A DNA stretch of 64,000 bases, from positions 1 through 64,000 of the forward strand of contig JABXHX010000025.1 in the NCBI GenBank assembly GCA_013373385.1, in the 5' to 3' direction. Shown here one piece after another: positions 8,503 through 17,086 of this stretch (its first letter is position 1; each line of letters begins with the position of its first letter). The position numbers and the translations under genes were made by a program. The stretch is from Flavobacteriaceae bacterium (GTDB lineage Bacteria > Bacteroidota > Bacteroidia > Flavobacteriales > Flavobacteriaceae). Under the pieces are notes generated by a model. The model searched no databases. It was given only the letters and a program-made list of their open reading frames with translations, and had not been told where the DNA came from.

Positions 8503-10998
8503 ATGAAAAAATTAGTCCTACTATTTTTATTTGTTGCTTCTGTAGCAACAGCACAACAAGTAGATTTATCGTATTATTTACCAAAAGGTGTTAGCTATAA
8601 TAGCGCCATACCAACACCAAAATCTGTTATTGGCCATGAGGTTGGTGAGTGGCATATAACACATGATAAGTTGGTAGAATACATGAAGGCTTTAGCAAAA
8701 GTATCCGATAGAATTACATTAGAAAATCGCGGAACTACTTTTGAGGGCAGACCTTTGTTGTTGTTAACGATTACACATCCTAATAATCATCACAAAATAG
8801 AAAACATTAGACAGCGTCATATTGATGCGACCAACAATGCTACTTTAGATGTTTCTAATGACCCCATTGTGGTATACCAAGGATTTTCTATCCATGGCAA
8901 TGAGTCAAGTGGTTCAAATGCAGCATTAGCTGTTGCATATTATTTAGCAGCTGCAGAAGGCGTAGCCATAGATAATTTATTAAAAAATACTGTGATATTA
9001 TTTGACCCTTCATTTAATCCGGATGGATTGCAACGTTTTGCGTATTGGGCAAATACAAATAAGGCGAGTAATATCAATCCTGATCCAAATGATAGAGAAT
9101 ATCATGAGGTTTGGCCTGGAGGAAGAACCAACCACTATTGGTTTGACATGAATAGAGATTGGTTGCCAGTACAATTGCCAGAATCTAGAGCGCGTATTGC
9201 TTCGTTTCATAAATGGTTGCCAAATATTTTAACCGATCATCACGAAATGGGATCAAATTCTTCGTTTTTCTTTCAACCTGGAATTCCGTCTAGAACTAAT
9301 CCGTTAACACCACAGTTAAATCAAGACTTAACCAAAGAAATAGCAGCATATCATGCGAAAGCATTAGATAAAATTGGTTCTTTGTATTATTCTGAAGAGA
9401 GTTTTGATGATTTTTATTACGGAAAAGGATCTACTTTTCCAGATGTAAATGGAAGTATCGGGATTTTATTTGAGCAAGGAAGTTCTCGCGGTCATGCACA
9501 AGAAACAGTAAACGGAATTTTAACATTTCCGTTTACAATAAGAAACCAATTTACAGCAGCATTATCTACGCTAGAGGCTGCCAGTAAAATGCGTGTTAAG
9601 ATTAAAAAGTACCAGCAAAACTTTTATAAAAAAGCAAAAAGAGAAAGCGCAAAAACCAAAGCCATTGTTTTTGGTGATGAAAAAGATGCAGCAAAAACCT
9701 ATCATTTAGCAGAAATTTTAAAGCGACATAACATTAAGTTTAATGAGGTGAAATCTGATTTCACTTCAAAAGGAAAAAGGTATAAAAAAGGATACAGCTA
9801 TGTGATTCCGATGAATCAAAAAAATAGCCGTTTGGTAAAAGCCATGTTTCAGAAAACGACCAAGTTTACAGACAGTTTGTTTTACGATATTTCTGCATGG
9901 ACATTTCCGTTGGCATTTAATTTAGATTACGAAGAAAACATTTCAAATAGCCGAATTGGTAAAGAAGTAACCAATTTAGAAATGCCAAAAGGTTCGGTTG
10001 TTTTTAAAAGCGATTATGGGTATTTAATGCCTTGGAATGAGTATTACAGTCCGAAAGCATTGAATGCAATTCTAGATAAAGGAATTAGAGTAAAAGTAGC
10101 CATGAAGCAATTTAAGAATGGTGGTAGAGCTTATGATTATGGGACCATTTTTATTCCAGTTCAAAATCAAAAATTAAATAGCAGAGATTTGTTTGTATTT
10201 TTAGAAAAAGTAGCCAAGAAAAGTCACTTGCAAATGTATGGAACTAGTACAGGATTAAATGACGGAATTGATTTAGGGTCTAATAATTTTAGAAATGTGA
10301 CACCTAAAAAAGTAGCAGTTTTGGTAGGTAGAGGTTTTTCTAGTTACGATGCCGGAGAAATTTGGCATTTATTTGATACTAGGTACAATATGAAGATTAC
10401 AAAACTAGATACTGATTATGCAAGTAGAGTAGATTTAAGTAAATACACAACCATTATTGCAAATGGTAGCACAAGTGATAAAGCTTTAGAAAACAAATTA
10501 AAAACTTGGGTAAGAAATGGAGGTACTTTAATTGGATTCCGTCATACAACTAGATGGTTATCTTCTAGAAAGTTCATGAACTTAGAGTTTCAATCAGCTA
10601 AAAGTCCAACAGCACCAGTATCTTTTGAAAATAAAAATTTGCAATCTGGTGCACAAGTAATTGGCGGAGCCATTTTTAATACCAAGTTAGATTTATCTCA
10701 TCCTATCAATTTTGGATATAAGAATAACACTTTACCAATGTTTAGAAACACAACTATTTTTGTAAAACCTAACAAACGTAGTTATAACAACCCGATACAG
10801 TATACCAATAGTCCGTTATTAGCGGGTTATATTTCTAAACCTAATTTAGAACAGTTAAAGAATACAGTGCCTTTTCAGATTCAACGAAACGGTAGAGGTA
10901 GAGTGGTGGCTTTTACAGACAACACCAATTTTAGAGCATTTTGGTACGGAACAAACAAGTTGTTAATGAATGCAATTTTCTTTAGTAATTCTATGTAA
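8503..10998 (+). CDS. Secreted M14-family zinc carboxypeptidase
   Basis: An 831-residue exported metallopeptidase. I choose the Met at 8503 because it begins a clean signal peptide (MKKLVLLFLFVASVATAQQ); the ORF-track start at 8440 adds 21 unlikely residues. The M14 domain occupies about residues 40-380: zinc ligands in SIHGNESSG, the substrate-binding FNPDGLQRF and WFDMNRDW segments, DHHEMGSNSS, and the catalytic Glu in ILFEQGSSRG. The remaining 450 residues form a C-terminal region resembling a GATase1-like fold (VAVLVGRGFSSYDAGEIW), usual in large Bacteroidota members of this family. It likely degrades peptides in the periplasm or outside the cell for nutrition. A strong hairpin terminator follows. 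Substrate is not deducible. Confidence 0.92.
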   Translation: MKKLVLLFLFVASVATAQQVDLSYYLPKGVSYNSAIPTPKSVIGHEVGEWHITHDKLVEYMKALAKVSDRITLENRGTTFEGRPLLLLTITHPNNHHKIENIRQRHIDATNNATLDVSNDPIVVYQGFSIHGNESSGSNAALAVAYYLAAAEGVAIDNLLKNTVILFDPSFNPDGLQRFAYWANTNKASNINPDPNDREYHEVWPGGRTNHYWFDMNRDWLPVQLPESRARIASFHKWLPNILTDHHEMGSNSSFFFQPGIPSRTNPLTPQLNQDLTKEIAAYHAKALDKIGSLYYSEESFDDFYYGKGSTFPDVNGSIGILFEQGSSRGHAQETVNGILTFPFTIRNQFTAALSTLEAASKMRVKIKKYQQNFYKKAKRESAKTKAIVFGDEKDAAKTYHLAEILKRHNIKFNEVKSDFTSKGKRYKKGYSYVIPMNQKNSRLVKAMFQKTTKFTDSLFYDISAWTFPLAFNLDYEENISNSRIGKEVTNLEMPKGSVVFKSDYGYLMPWNEYYSPKALNAILDKGIRVKVAMKQFKNGGRAYDYGTIFIPVQNQKLNSRDLFVFLEKVAKKSHLQMYGTSTGLNDGIDLGSNNFRNVTPKKVAVLVGRGFSSYDAGEIWHLFDTRYNMKITKLDTDYASRVDLSKYTTIIANGSTSDKALENKLKTWVRNGGTLIGFRHTTRWLSSRKFMNLEFQSAKSPTAPVSFENKNLQSGAQVIGGAIFNTKLDLSHPINFGYKNNTLPMFRNTTIFVKPNKRSYNNPIQYTNSPLLAGYISKPNLEQLKNTVPFQIQRNGRGRVVAFTDNTNFRAFWYGTNKLLMNAIFFSNSM

Positions 10999-11018
10999 AA
11001 CTTAGTGAGAATAAATTT

Positions 11019-11048
11019 AAAAAACTCTTGATTTTTCAAGAGTTTTTT
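11019..11048 (+). terminator. Terminator after the M14 carboxypeptidase
   Basis: AAAACTCTTGA / TCAAGAGTTTT stem with a TTTT loop and a T run, 20 bp after the stop codon. Confidence 0.88.
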
Positions 11049-11097
11049 TGTAACAAACTTTACAGATACTCGTCATATAAACGAATATAAAATAACT

Positions 11098-11256
11098 ATG
11101 AGTTTATTAAGAGTATTATTAGCCATCTTTTTTCCACCGCTTTCTGTTATAGATAAAGGGTGTGGTTCTTTTGTAATTATCTTTTTGCTGACACTTTGTG
11201 GATGGATTCCTGGTGTTATTGGAGCATTAGTGATTTTAAATAATCCAAAAAATTAG
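11098..11256 (+). CDS. YqaE/Pmp3-family small membrane protein
   Basis: A 52-residue protein too short for the ORF track: it begins MSLLRVLLAIFFPPLSVIDK and ends LVILNNPKN. The pattern LAIFFPPLSV, a central Gly/Cys, then LCGWIPGVIGAL is the hallmark of the Pmp3/YqaE (UPF0057) proteolipids, which are two-helix inner-membrane proteins linked to membrane potential and salt or stress tolerance. The start is the only ATG in frame and lies 50 bp after the preceding terminator, so it is a separate transcript. Length (50-55 residues) matches the family exactly. Precise role in this organism is unknown. Confidence 0.9.
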   Translation: MSLLRVLLAIFFPPLSVIDKGCGSFVIIFLLTLCGWIPGVIGALVILNNPKN

Positions 11257-11321
11257 ATAATTGGATAAATAGAATGATTAGATTTTAAGATTGCTTTTTA
11301 CTAACACCTAATTACTAATTG

Positions 11322-11660
11322 CTATTTCACCTGCTCGCCATTTTTTATTTGCTTAGAAGCCTGCAGTAATACCACATTGCCTTCCTCATTATAAATACCT
11401 AGCACTAGGCATTCGCTGCTAAAGTTAGCAATTTGTCTTGGTTTAAAGTTTACAATTGAAGTTACTTGGCGATTCAATAAATCTTCTTTGGTATATAAAT
11501 CTGTAATTTGTGCACTCGACTTTTTAATACCTAAATCACCAAAATCTATATGTAACTGATAGGCAGGTTTTCTTGCTTTAGGAAAATCATTGACTTCTAT
11601 AATGGTTCCTACTCTAATATCAACTTTTAAAAAGTCTTCAAATAAAATTTCTTTAACCAT
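11322..11660 (-). CDS. csaA: CsaA-type tRNA-binding domain protein
   Basis: A 112-residue single-domain protein with the tRNA-binding OB fold found at the C-terminus of bacterial methionyl-tRNA synthetases. Diagnostic stretches are DFLKVDIRVGTI near the start, KKSSAQIT in the middle and RQIANFSSECLVLG before the end. CsaA of Bacillus subtilis is a homodimer described as an export-related chaperone that binds tRNA-like ligands. Length is normal for the family. It is the last gene of a compact minus-strand run of four (TPR lipoprotein, DinB-like, NTF2-like, CsaA), with only 3 bp separating it from the gene before. Confidence in family is high; cellular role is modestly supported. Confidence 0.92.
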   Translation of the reverse strand: MVKEILFEDFLKVDIRVGTIIEVNDFPKARKPAYQLHIDFGDLGIKKSSAQITDLYTKEDLLNRQVTSIVNFKPRQIANFSSECLVLGIYNEEGNVVLLQASKQIKNGEQVK

Positions 11661-11663
11661 AGC

Positions 11664-12110
11664 TTATTGTTTTACTGGATAAGGTCTAAATGTATATGAT
11701 TTCTGAACAATTTTCCAGCTTCCTTTGTATTTTAATAATAAGAAATAATCAGTATACATTCTACCATAATTGGGCATTAAAATTTCTACTTTGGCAGAAG
11801 CTGCATTGTTTTCGTAATCTATGGCAATAATTCTACCAATTCGATTCGATTTTTTACCTTTTTTTATATTAGCAATATACCGTTTTCCAGAACGAGCCCA
11901 AGCGCTATCTCCACGTACGGTATATAATTTAAAATCTGGGTGAAAAGCTCTTTTTAAGCGATCTGGTTGTCCATTAGCAGTGCCTTCAATATAATCCATC
12001 AAAGTGGTTCTTATCATTTCTATTTCTGATTTTTTATTTTTCTCTTGAGCGGTTATTGATAGCGAAATAATTAAGCAAATCAATGTAGCTAGGTTTTTGA
12101 ATGATTTCAT
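11664..12110 (-). CDS. Exported NTF2-like / lumazine-binding-like protein
   Basis: A 148-residue protein with an N-terminal signal peptide (MKSFKNLATLICLIISLSITAQ) and an SnoaL/NTF2-like cone fold: the helix IRTTLMDYIEGTANGQPDRL, then AFHPDFKLYTV, and C-terminal strands ending YFLLLKYKGSWKIVQKSY. It resembles the putative lumazine-binding (DUF4440-like) proteins common in Flavobacteriia, which are small periplasmic proteins without an assigned reaction. It is separated from the DinB-like gene by 1 bp and from csaA by 3 bp, so it is surely co-transcribed. Ligand or enzymatic activity cannot be inferred. Confidence 0.8.
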   Translation of the reverse strand: MKSFKNLATLICLIISLSITAQEKNKKSEIEMIRTTLMDYIEGTANGQPDRLKRAFHPDFKLYTVRGDSAWARSGKRYIANIKKGKKSNRIGRIIAIDYENNAASAKVEILMPNYGRMYTDYFLLLKYKGSWKIVQKSYTFRPYPVKQ

Positions 12111-12111
12111 A

Positions 12112-12651
12112 TTAAATCCAGTTTTTTCTTTTTAATAAGTTTTCTATATGTGCGTAGTGATGATTGCAATGCCAAGCATAAATAGCAATGTTTTTCTTTA
12201 AAGAAACAGTATCTCCACTTTCAGGATGGATAAACGTTTTATTCAAATCGTCATCTGTCAACCCTTTCAGTAAATATACCCATTTTGCATGAACTGCGTA
12301 GATAAAATTGATGGCCAATGCAATTGGAGCGTTTTTAGTATCAAAAATCTCTGCCCATCTTTCTTCAAAGTAAGGTTTGATTGTAGGTTGATTTTCAGTA
12401 AGTGTCCATTTAAAACGAATGTAACTATTTACATGACTATCTCCACAATGATGCACTGTTTGTCTAATCGTCCAACCACCTTTACGATAGGGAGTTTCCA
12501 ATTGTTCATCTGATAAATTACGGACTAAGGCCTCTATTTTTTTCGGAAAATACTCAATAGTCTGAATCCAGTTTTGAATATTTTCTTTAGTGATTTCTGT
12601 TGGTAATTGTACTTTGCCAATCGGATATTTTAATTGTTCTAAATTAATCAA
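12112..12651 (-). CDS. YfiT/BstA-like DinB-superfamily metal-dependent protein
   Basis: A 179-residue four-helix-bundle protein of the YfiT/BstA branch of the DinB superfamily. The start LKYPIGKVQLP is typical for YfiT, and the three-histidine metal site is visible as TVHHCGDSH in helix 2 and WHCNHHYAHI at the C-terminus. Characterised relatives are zinc- or nickel-dependent; BstA of Firmicutes transfers bacillithiol to electrophiles. Whether this organism makes bacillithiol is not shown here (some Bacteroidota do). The gene overlaps the preceding TPR lipoprotein gene by 8 bp and sits 1 bp before the NTF2-like gene, so the three form one transcription unit. Confidence 0.88.
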   Translation of the reverse strand: MINLEQLKYPIGKVQLPTEITKENIQNWIQTIEYFPKKIEALVRNLSDEQLETPYRKGGWTIRQTVHHCGDSHVNSYIRFKWTLTENQPTIKPYFEERWAEIFDTKNAPIALAINFIYAVHAKWVYLLKGLTDDDLNKTFIHPESGDTVSLKKNIAIYAWHCNHHYAHIENLLKRKNWI

Positions 12652-13321
12652 GTGTATAGTTCTTTAAAAATTGCTTAGCTCTTTTATTATCAGCATCTAA
12701 GGTAAGTACTTTTTTAAAACAATTTACAGCATTGGTTGTGTCTCTACTTGCCCAATAAGCTTCTCCTAAACTATCATACACATTTGCACTTTTTGGATGC
12801 AAAGCAACATTCATTTTAAAAATTTCTATCGCTTTGTTGTGATTGTTTTTTCTCAAAGCGCGATATCCTTTTAAATTAATGTCATCTTCTCGAATACTTC
12901 TGCTATTAGGGTTGTTCTTTTTTACGAGTAAATATCCTTCTAAGGCCTTGTCATATTGTTCATTATCAAAATATTCTTTGGGTGTTTTCTGACCTTCTTC
13001 TAACTTAGAAAAATAAATAGTATTTCCTTTGTGTTCTCTCTTTTCTGCAAGCTTTATATAGGTGGTTGGTTTGGTTACAAAAATAAATTTTTCGTTCATT
13101 TCTCTAAGATAAAAAGTACTATCGTTAACCTTTAAAGGTTTGATATCTTTTGTTCCTCTCCATTTTACAAATAATTGACTGTCTGTAAAGTAGACAGAAA
13201 TAATTTCATTTGTATTAAATAAATAGTTTCCACTAAAGGTTGAGATAAATTCAGGTGAGTTTTTTGAGTTATTACAGCTAATAAAAAGAGTGATAAAAAA
13301 GAGTAAAAGAAGGCGTTTCAT
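12644..13321 (-). CDS. Tetratricopeptide-repeat lipoprotein
   Basis: A 225-residue protein. I choose the Met at 13321 since it begins a lipoprotein signal (MKRLLLLFFITLFISC, Cys at residue 17); the track start at 13348 puts nine polar residues before it. After the lipobox comes a beta-rich segment of about 80 residues (FSGNYLFNTNEIISVYF), then two or three TPR units (KALEGYLLVKKNNPNSRS; YDSLGEAYWASRDTTNAVNC). Such proteins anchor protein-protein contacts at the membrane facing the periplasm. It is the first gene of the four-gene run toward csaA. Partners and function are unknown. Confidence 0.82.
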   Translation of the reverse strand: MKRLLLLFFITLFISCNNSKNSPEFISTFSGNYLFNTNEIISVYFTDSQLFVKWRGTKDIKPLKVNDSTFYLREMNEKFIFVTKPTTYIKLAEKREHKGNTIYFSKLEEGQKTPKEYFDNEQYDKALEGYLLVKKNNPNSRSIREDDINLKGYRALRKNNHNKAIEIFKMNVALHPKSANVYDSLGEAYWASRDTTNAVNCFKKVLTLDADNKRAKQFLKNYTLD

Positions 13322-13440
13322 ATACAGTGCGATTTTATATTTAATCAATTAGACTAAGCTAAATAGTTGTTTGTTACACGAAAATAAAAAATAGTTTGTA
13401 AACAAAATTGTCTATATTTAGAAAATAAAAATTATATTTT

Positions 13441-13845
13441 ATGGCTAAACTTATAAAACCACTAATGCTTATTGCTGTTTTTGGTCTAATGGCTTTTACT
13501 TCTTTAAAATCAGAAGAAGCTATTTATACCTCAATTCATACAGTAAAAGACTCAAAAATTAAGATACCTAAAGAGGTACAAAAGATTATTGATAAAAAAT
13601 GCATGGGCTGTCATAAGCCAGATTCAAGAAACAGAAAAGGAAAGAAAAAATTACAATGGGAAAAACTAGTAAAACTAGACAAAAAAGGGCAGAAAAAATT
13701 TGTAGGTGCATTGTTTGAAGTTTTAGAAGAGCAAAGTATGCCGCCAAAGAGGATGTTACAGAGATATCCAAAAATGAAATTAACAGCAAAAGAATCTGCT
13801 GTTTTATTAGCTTGGGCAGAAAAGCTAGAGAAAAAACTTAAATAA
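13441..13845 (+). CDS. Exported heme-binding domain protein with one CxxCH
   Basis: A 134-residue protein with an N-terminal signal or anchor (AKLIKPLMLIAVFGLMAFTS) and one c-type heme site, KKCMGCHKPDSRNRKG. The downstream Met in EEQSMPPKRM is a plausible sixth heme ligand. The C-terminal helix TAKESAVLLAWAEKLEK ends as in the Haem_bd family proteins found in Bacteroidota, usually small periplasmic monoheme proteins. The region between is very Lys-rich. It is monocistronic, ending in a bidirectional hairpin shared with the convergent hydrolase gene. An electron-transfer role is likely but the partner is not visible. Confidence 0.83.
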   Translation: MAKLIKPLMLIAVFGLMAFTSLKSEEAIYTSIHTVKDSKIKIPKEVQKIIDKKCMGCHKPDSRNRKGKKKLQWEKLVKLDKKGQKKFVGALFEVLEEQSMPPKRMLQRYPKMKLTAKESAVLLAWAEKLEKKLK

Positions 13846-13873
13846 AAAAAGCACTCTTTAGAGTGCTTTTTTT
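13846..13873. terminator. Bidirectional terminator
   Basis: AAAAAGCACTC-TTTA-GAGTGCTTTTT hairpin with A and T runs on both sides, between convergent stop codons. It uses the same GCACTC stem as the hairpin at 16054-16084. Confidence 0.9.
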
Positions 13874-13875
13874 AT

Positions 13876-14664
13876 TTATTTAAATGTTTCTAAAAACCGA
13901 AACACTTTATTCCAAGTATCGTCAACAGCAGTTTTAGTTCTAACAGCAACAAGCATTGAAGAGCCATGAACTCCATCTTTAGCAATATAAGTTTGATGGT
14001 TAAATTCGGTAGCTAAATTAAATTGCTTTTTTACACTTTCAATTCCCATTTCTTTAGATGGTCTTAATAATAGCAATGGAGTTTTTAAAGTTTTTAATAA
14101 ATTATCGGCATTGCAATCTTTCATTGGCCCTCCAGAAGCAGGAGAAAAAGCAAGTACGCCGTGAATTTTATTTTGATGGTTATGGGCTAATTTAATAGCT
14201 AAAGCTGCACTGTAACTACTCCCCCAAACAATTTTTTTACCTTGATAGCCTTGTTTTGATATATACAGTAAGGCGGCTTCTAAATCTGGGTAAGCTTCGC
14301 AATAACTATAATTTTTATAAGTAGAACCAGCCAGTGTTCTGTTGTAGTTTCCAAATAATTGTCCGCCAGATCGTTGGTCTATAGCAAGTACATTAAATCC
14401 TTTTGCTGTCAATTTAGGAATAATAGTACTATACTCGCCTTTAGCATTTGATCTAGCTTGGTGAAATAAAAGAATTATTGGCTGAGATTTATTTTGTTCG
14501 TATAAATCTCCCACAACTTTCATGCTGTCTTTAGCATAAAAGCTAACTTCTTTACCTGTTGTTTTTACAGTTAAAGGTGTTGTATCTTTTTTCTTTTCTT
14601 TACAAGAACTTACTACAAGAATACTTACCAAACTTATAACAAATAGTTTTTTATATGTATTCAT
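13876..14664 (-). CDS. Alpha/beta-hydrolase lipoprotein
   Basis: A 262-residue serine hydrolase-fold protein. The Met at 14664 is chosen because it begins a lipoprotein signal (NTYKKLFVISLVSILVVSSC); the track start at 14709 lies inside nhaA. The fold is clear: the oxyanion segment PIILLFHQARSNAKGEY, the nucleophile elbow WGSSYSAALA (Ser where many enzymes have GxSxG with a final Gly), and a late catalytic His in DGVHGSS. It resembles dienelactone hydrolase-like esterases. The start codon lies 1 bp after the nhaA stop, so the two are translationally linked. Substrate is unknown; periplasmic face of a membrane is expected from the lipobox. Confidence 0.85.
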   Translation of the reverse strand: MNTYKKLFVISLVSILVVSSCKEKKKDTTPLTVKTTGKEVSFYAKDSMKVVGDLYEQNKSQPIILLFHQARSNAKGEYSTIIPKLTAKGFNVLAIDQRSGGQLFGNYNRTLAGSTYKNYSYCEAYPDLEAALLYISKQGYQGKKIVWGSSYSAALAIKLAHNHQNKIHGVLAFSPASGGPMKDCNADNLLKTLKTPLLLLRPSKEMGIESVKKQFNLATEFNHQTYIAKDGVHGSSMLVAVRTKTAVDDTWNKVFRFLETFK

Positions 14665-14665
14665 T

Positions 14666-15967
14666 TTATATAGATTGTTTTTTATTAAATCGCAAAATAA
14701 AATAGCCAAGGATAGCTGAAATAAATGAGCCTATTAAAATTCCGACTTTTGCAGAATCTATAAACTTAGGGTTGTCTTTAAAAGCTAAACTAGCAATAAA
14801 AATAGCCATTGTAAAACCGATACCAGCTAAAAAGGAAACCCCAATAATTTGCTGATTGTTAATTTCAGTTGGTATTTCTATCAGTTTTATTTTTTTTGCA
14901 AGCAAAACTATACTTGATATTCCTATACTGTTGCCCAAAACTAAACAGACAACAATATTTCTAATAATTACAACATCTAGTGCTGTATTACTACTTATTG
15001 CTACCCCTGCATTAGCAAATGCAAAAATAGGAATGATAAAATAGGCTACCCAGCTATGTAACTTGTGTTCTAAATGCTGTAACGGAGATTGGTATTTGTT
15101 TGTCCAATCTTCTAGCTCGTCAATCTGTTCTATTTGTTCTTTAGATAGTATAGGTTTTTCTGATTTTGCAACATTTTTAATATTATTTGAAATGCTAATT
15201 AAGTTATCTAAAAAAACACTGGTGCTAATTCTTTGTCTTACAGGAACAGAAAAGGCTAGTAAAATACCAGCAACAGTAGGATGTATACCAGATTTTAAAA
15301 ATAAGACCCAAATTATAACTCCAAAAGACAGCATTAAAAACTTTGAATAGTATCCTTTAAAAGAAAGTAAATAAAGAATAGCTAATAATACAAGCGCACT
15401 AATAATCATAGCACCATTTAAATTGCCGCTATAAAATAAAGCAATAACCAATACTGCACCTATGTCGTCAACAATCGCAAAAGCAGTTAAGAATACTTTT
15501 AGGCTTAAAGGCACTCTATTACCTAAAAGCTTTAATATGGCTAAAGAAAAAGCAATATCTGTTGCCATAGGAATACCCCAACCTTTAAAAGTTTCTGGGT
15601 TTTGGTTTAAAACCATAAACAAAGCAACTGGAACAAGCATGCCTCCTAGAGCGCCAAATAATGGAAAAGCTATTTTTTTAACCGAATTTAATTCTCCAAT
15701 AAGCAATTCTCTTTTGATTTCTAATCCTATTAAGAAAAAAAAGATTGCCATTAAACCGTCATTAACCCAAAGTAATAAGGGTTTGTTAAGGCTAAAAGTT
15801 TCTGTGGTAATTCCTATGTTGTATTGCCAGATAGATTGATATGTATCACTGTAAGGAGAATTTGCCCAAAACAATGCTACAAGTGTGGCAATCATCAATA
15901 GTATACCACTAAAACTTTCAATTTTTACAAACTTTTGAAATGGTGTTAGAAAAACTTTTTGTATCAT
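14666..15967 (-). CDS. nhaA: Na+/H+ antiporter NhaA
   Basis: A 433-residue inner-membrane antiporter that exports Na+ (or Li+) in exchange for protons. Twelve or so hydrophobic helices are visible, with the key Asp pair in FAIVDDIGAVLVIALFY (D163/D164 of E. coli) and the N-terminal ATLVALFWANSPYSDTY stretch typical of NhaA. A cytoplasmic loop insert (SISNNIKNVAKSEKPILSKE and following) makes it somewhat longer than the E. coli protein, as in many Bacteroidota. Start at 15967 rather than 15991 is favoured because a promoter (TTG-N20-TAAGTTTG) ends at 15993, placing the transcript start near 15985. It leads a two-gene unit with the lipoprotein hydrolase. Confidence 0.95.
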   Translation of the reverse strand: MIQKVFLTPFQKFVKIESFSGILLMIATLVALFWANSPYSDTYQSIWQYNIGITTETFSLNKPLLLWVNDGLMAIFFFLIGLEIKRELLIGELNSVKKIAFPLFGALGGMLVPVALFMVLNQNPETFKGWGIPMATDIAFSLAILKLLGNRVPLSLKVFLTAFAIVDDIGAVLVIALFYSGNLNGAMIISALVLLAILYLLSFKGYYSKFLMLSFGVIIWVLFLKSGIHPTVAGILLAFSVPVRQRISTSVFLDNLISISNNIKNVAKSEKPILSKEQIEQIDELEDWTNKYQSPLQHLEHKLHSWVAYFIIPIFAFANAGVAISSNTALDVVIIRNIVVCLVLGNSIGISSIVLLAKKIKLIEIPTEINNQQIIGVSFLAGIGFTMAIFIASLAFKDNPKFIDSAKVGILIGSFISAILGYFILRFNKKQSI

Positions 15968-15992
15968 ATTTCTGTTTTTGAACTTTTGCACT

Positions 15993-16023
15993 CAAACTTA
16001 CTTTAAATTTTTAGCTTTTGCAA
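15993..16023 (-). promoter_or_regulatory. Flavobacterial promoter for nhaA
   Basis: On the minus strand TTG, 20 nt, TAAGTTTG, matching the Bacteroidota -33/-7 consensus, with the -7 box 25 bp before the nhaA ATG. Confidence 0.6.
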
Positions 16024-16053
16024 TTTGATTTTCAGATTAGAAAGTATAACAAA

Positions 16054-16084
16054 CAAAAAAAGCACTCTTTTCGAGTGCTTTTTA
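16054..16084 (-). terminator. Terminator after the cyclophilin-FKBP gene
   Basis: Hairpin AAGCACTC-GAAAA-GAGTGCTT read on the minus strand, followed by a T run, 18 bp after the isomerase stop codon. The stem repeats the sequence of the terminator at 13846-13873. Confidence 0.85.
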
Positions 16085-16101
16085 AAAATTGTATGTAGTG
16101 A

Positions 16102-17031
16102 TTATTTTACATCCATTAACTCAACATCAAAGATTAAGGTTGCGTTAGGCGGTATCACTCCGCCAGCACCAGCAGCACCATAAGCCAAGTCAGATGGAAT
16201 TACTAAACGCGCTTTATCACCAACTTTTAATAGTTGAATTCCTTCATCCCAACCAGCAATAACTTGACCAACACCAATTGCAAAATCAATAGGTTGCTTT
16301 CTTTTGTAAGATGAGTCAAATACAGTTCCGTCTAACAATTGTCCTTTGTAGTGTACAGAAACCATTGCGCCTTTAGTGACCTGTTTTCCATCTCCGTTTT
16401 GTAAGATTTTGTAACGTAATCCACTAGGGGTTTCTTCATATCCTGCAGCAACGCTGTCTAATAATTCTTTTTGTTTTGCTTTTTCTTCTGCGATACGTTT
16501 TTCACGTGCACCTTCAAAAGTTCTAAATGCTTCAACAGCATTAAAAGCTTCAGCAGCTTCACCTACACGTATAATTTCTACGTCCATAGTATCATCTTGT
16601 GCTACAGCATCAACAACATCTTGCCCCTCTACAACACTTCCAAAAACTGTGTGCTTACCATCTAACCATGGAGTTGCCACATGTGTGATAAAAAATTGTG
16701 AACCATTGGTTCCTGGACCCGCATTTGCCATTGATAATTTCCCTGGGGCATCGTGTTTTAATTCAGGGTGAATTTCATCATCAAATTTGTAGCCAGGGTT
16801 TCCTGTTCCTGTTCCTTGTGGGCATCCACCTTGAATCATAAAGTCAGCAATTACTCTATGAAACTTTAATCCATTATAGTAAGGCGTTCCCTGTGGTTTT
16901 GCTGAGTTTTCTAAACTTCCTTCTGCTAAAGCAACAAAGTTACCAACAGTTCCTGGAGTTTTTTCGTGTTCTAGATTTACTAAAATGTCTCCTTTAGGAG
17001 TGATAAATTTTGCGTATATTCCGTTATTCAT
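16102..17031 (-). CDS. Cyclophilin-FKBP fusion peptidyl-prolyl isomerase
   Basis: A 309-residue cytosolic protein without signal peptide joining two unrelated prolyl isomerase folds. Residues about 1-165 are cyclophilin ([38 protein letters not shown]), a charged helical linker of about 35 residues follows ([19 protein letters not shown]), and residues about 200-309 are FKBP ([40 protein letters not shown]). Key residues of both domains are present, so both should be active. Such dual-family immunophilins (cyclophilin first) have been described from Flavobacterium. It likely acts as a folding helper. It is followed by a good terminator and preceded after 55 bp by the outer-membrane protein gene on the same strand. 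Confidence 0.94.
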   Translation of the reverse strand: MNNGIYAKFITPKGDILVNLEHEKTPGTVGNFVALAEGSLENSAKPQGTPYYNGLKFHRVIADFMIQGGCPQGTGTGNPGYKFDDEIHPELKHDAPGKLSMANAGPGTNGSQFFITHVATPWLDGKHTVFGSVVEGQDVVDAVAQDDTMDVEIIRVGEAAEAFNAVEAFRTFEGAREKRIAEEKAKQKELLDSVAAGYEETPSGLRYKILQNGDGKQVTKGAMVSVHYKGQLLDGTVFDSSYKRKQPIDFAIGVGQVIAGWDEGIQLLKVGDKARLVIPSDLAYGAAGAGGVIPPNATLIFDVELMDVK

Positions 17032-17086
17032 GTTTATTGATTTTTCTTATTTAATATATTAGGTGCTGAAATAAATTCAGCGCAAA

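Noticed and set aside
8412-8594. 60-residue ORF with a Cys-rich tail before the M14 gene
   Set aside because: It overlaps the signal-peptide region of the M14 gene in another frame, and its residues show no domain or export logic; a shadow ORF.
17063-17079. Hairpin GCTGAA-ATAAA-TTCAGC between the outer-membrane protein gene and the isomerase gene
   Set aside because: The stem is only 6 bp and no T run follows on the minus strand, so I did not call a terminator.
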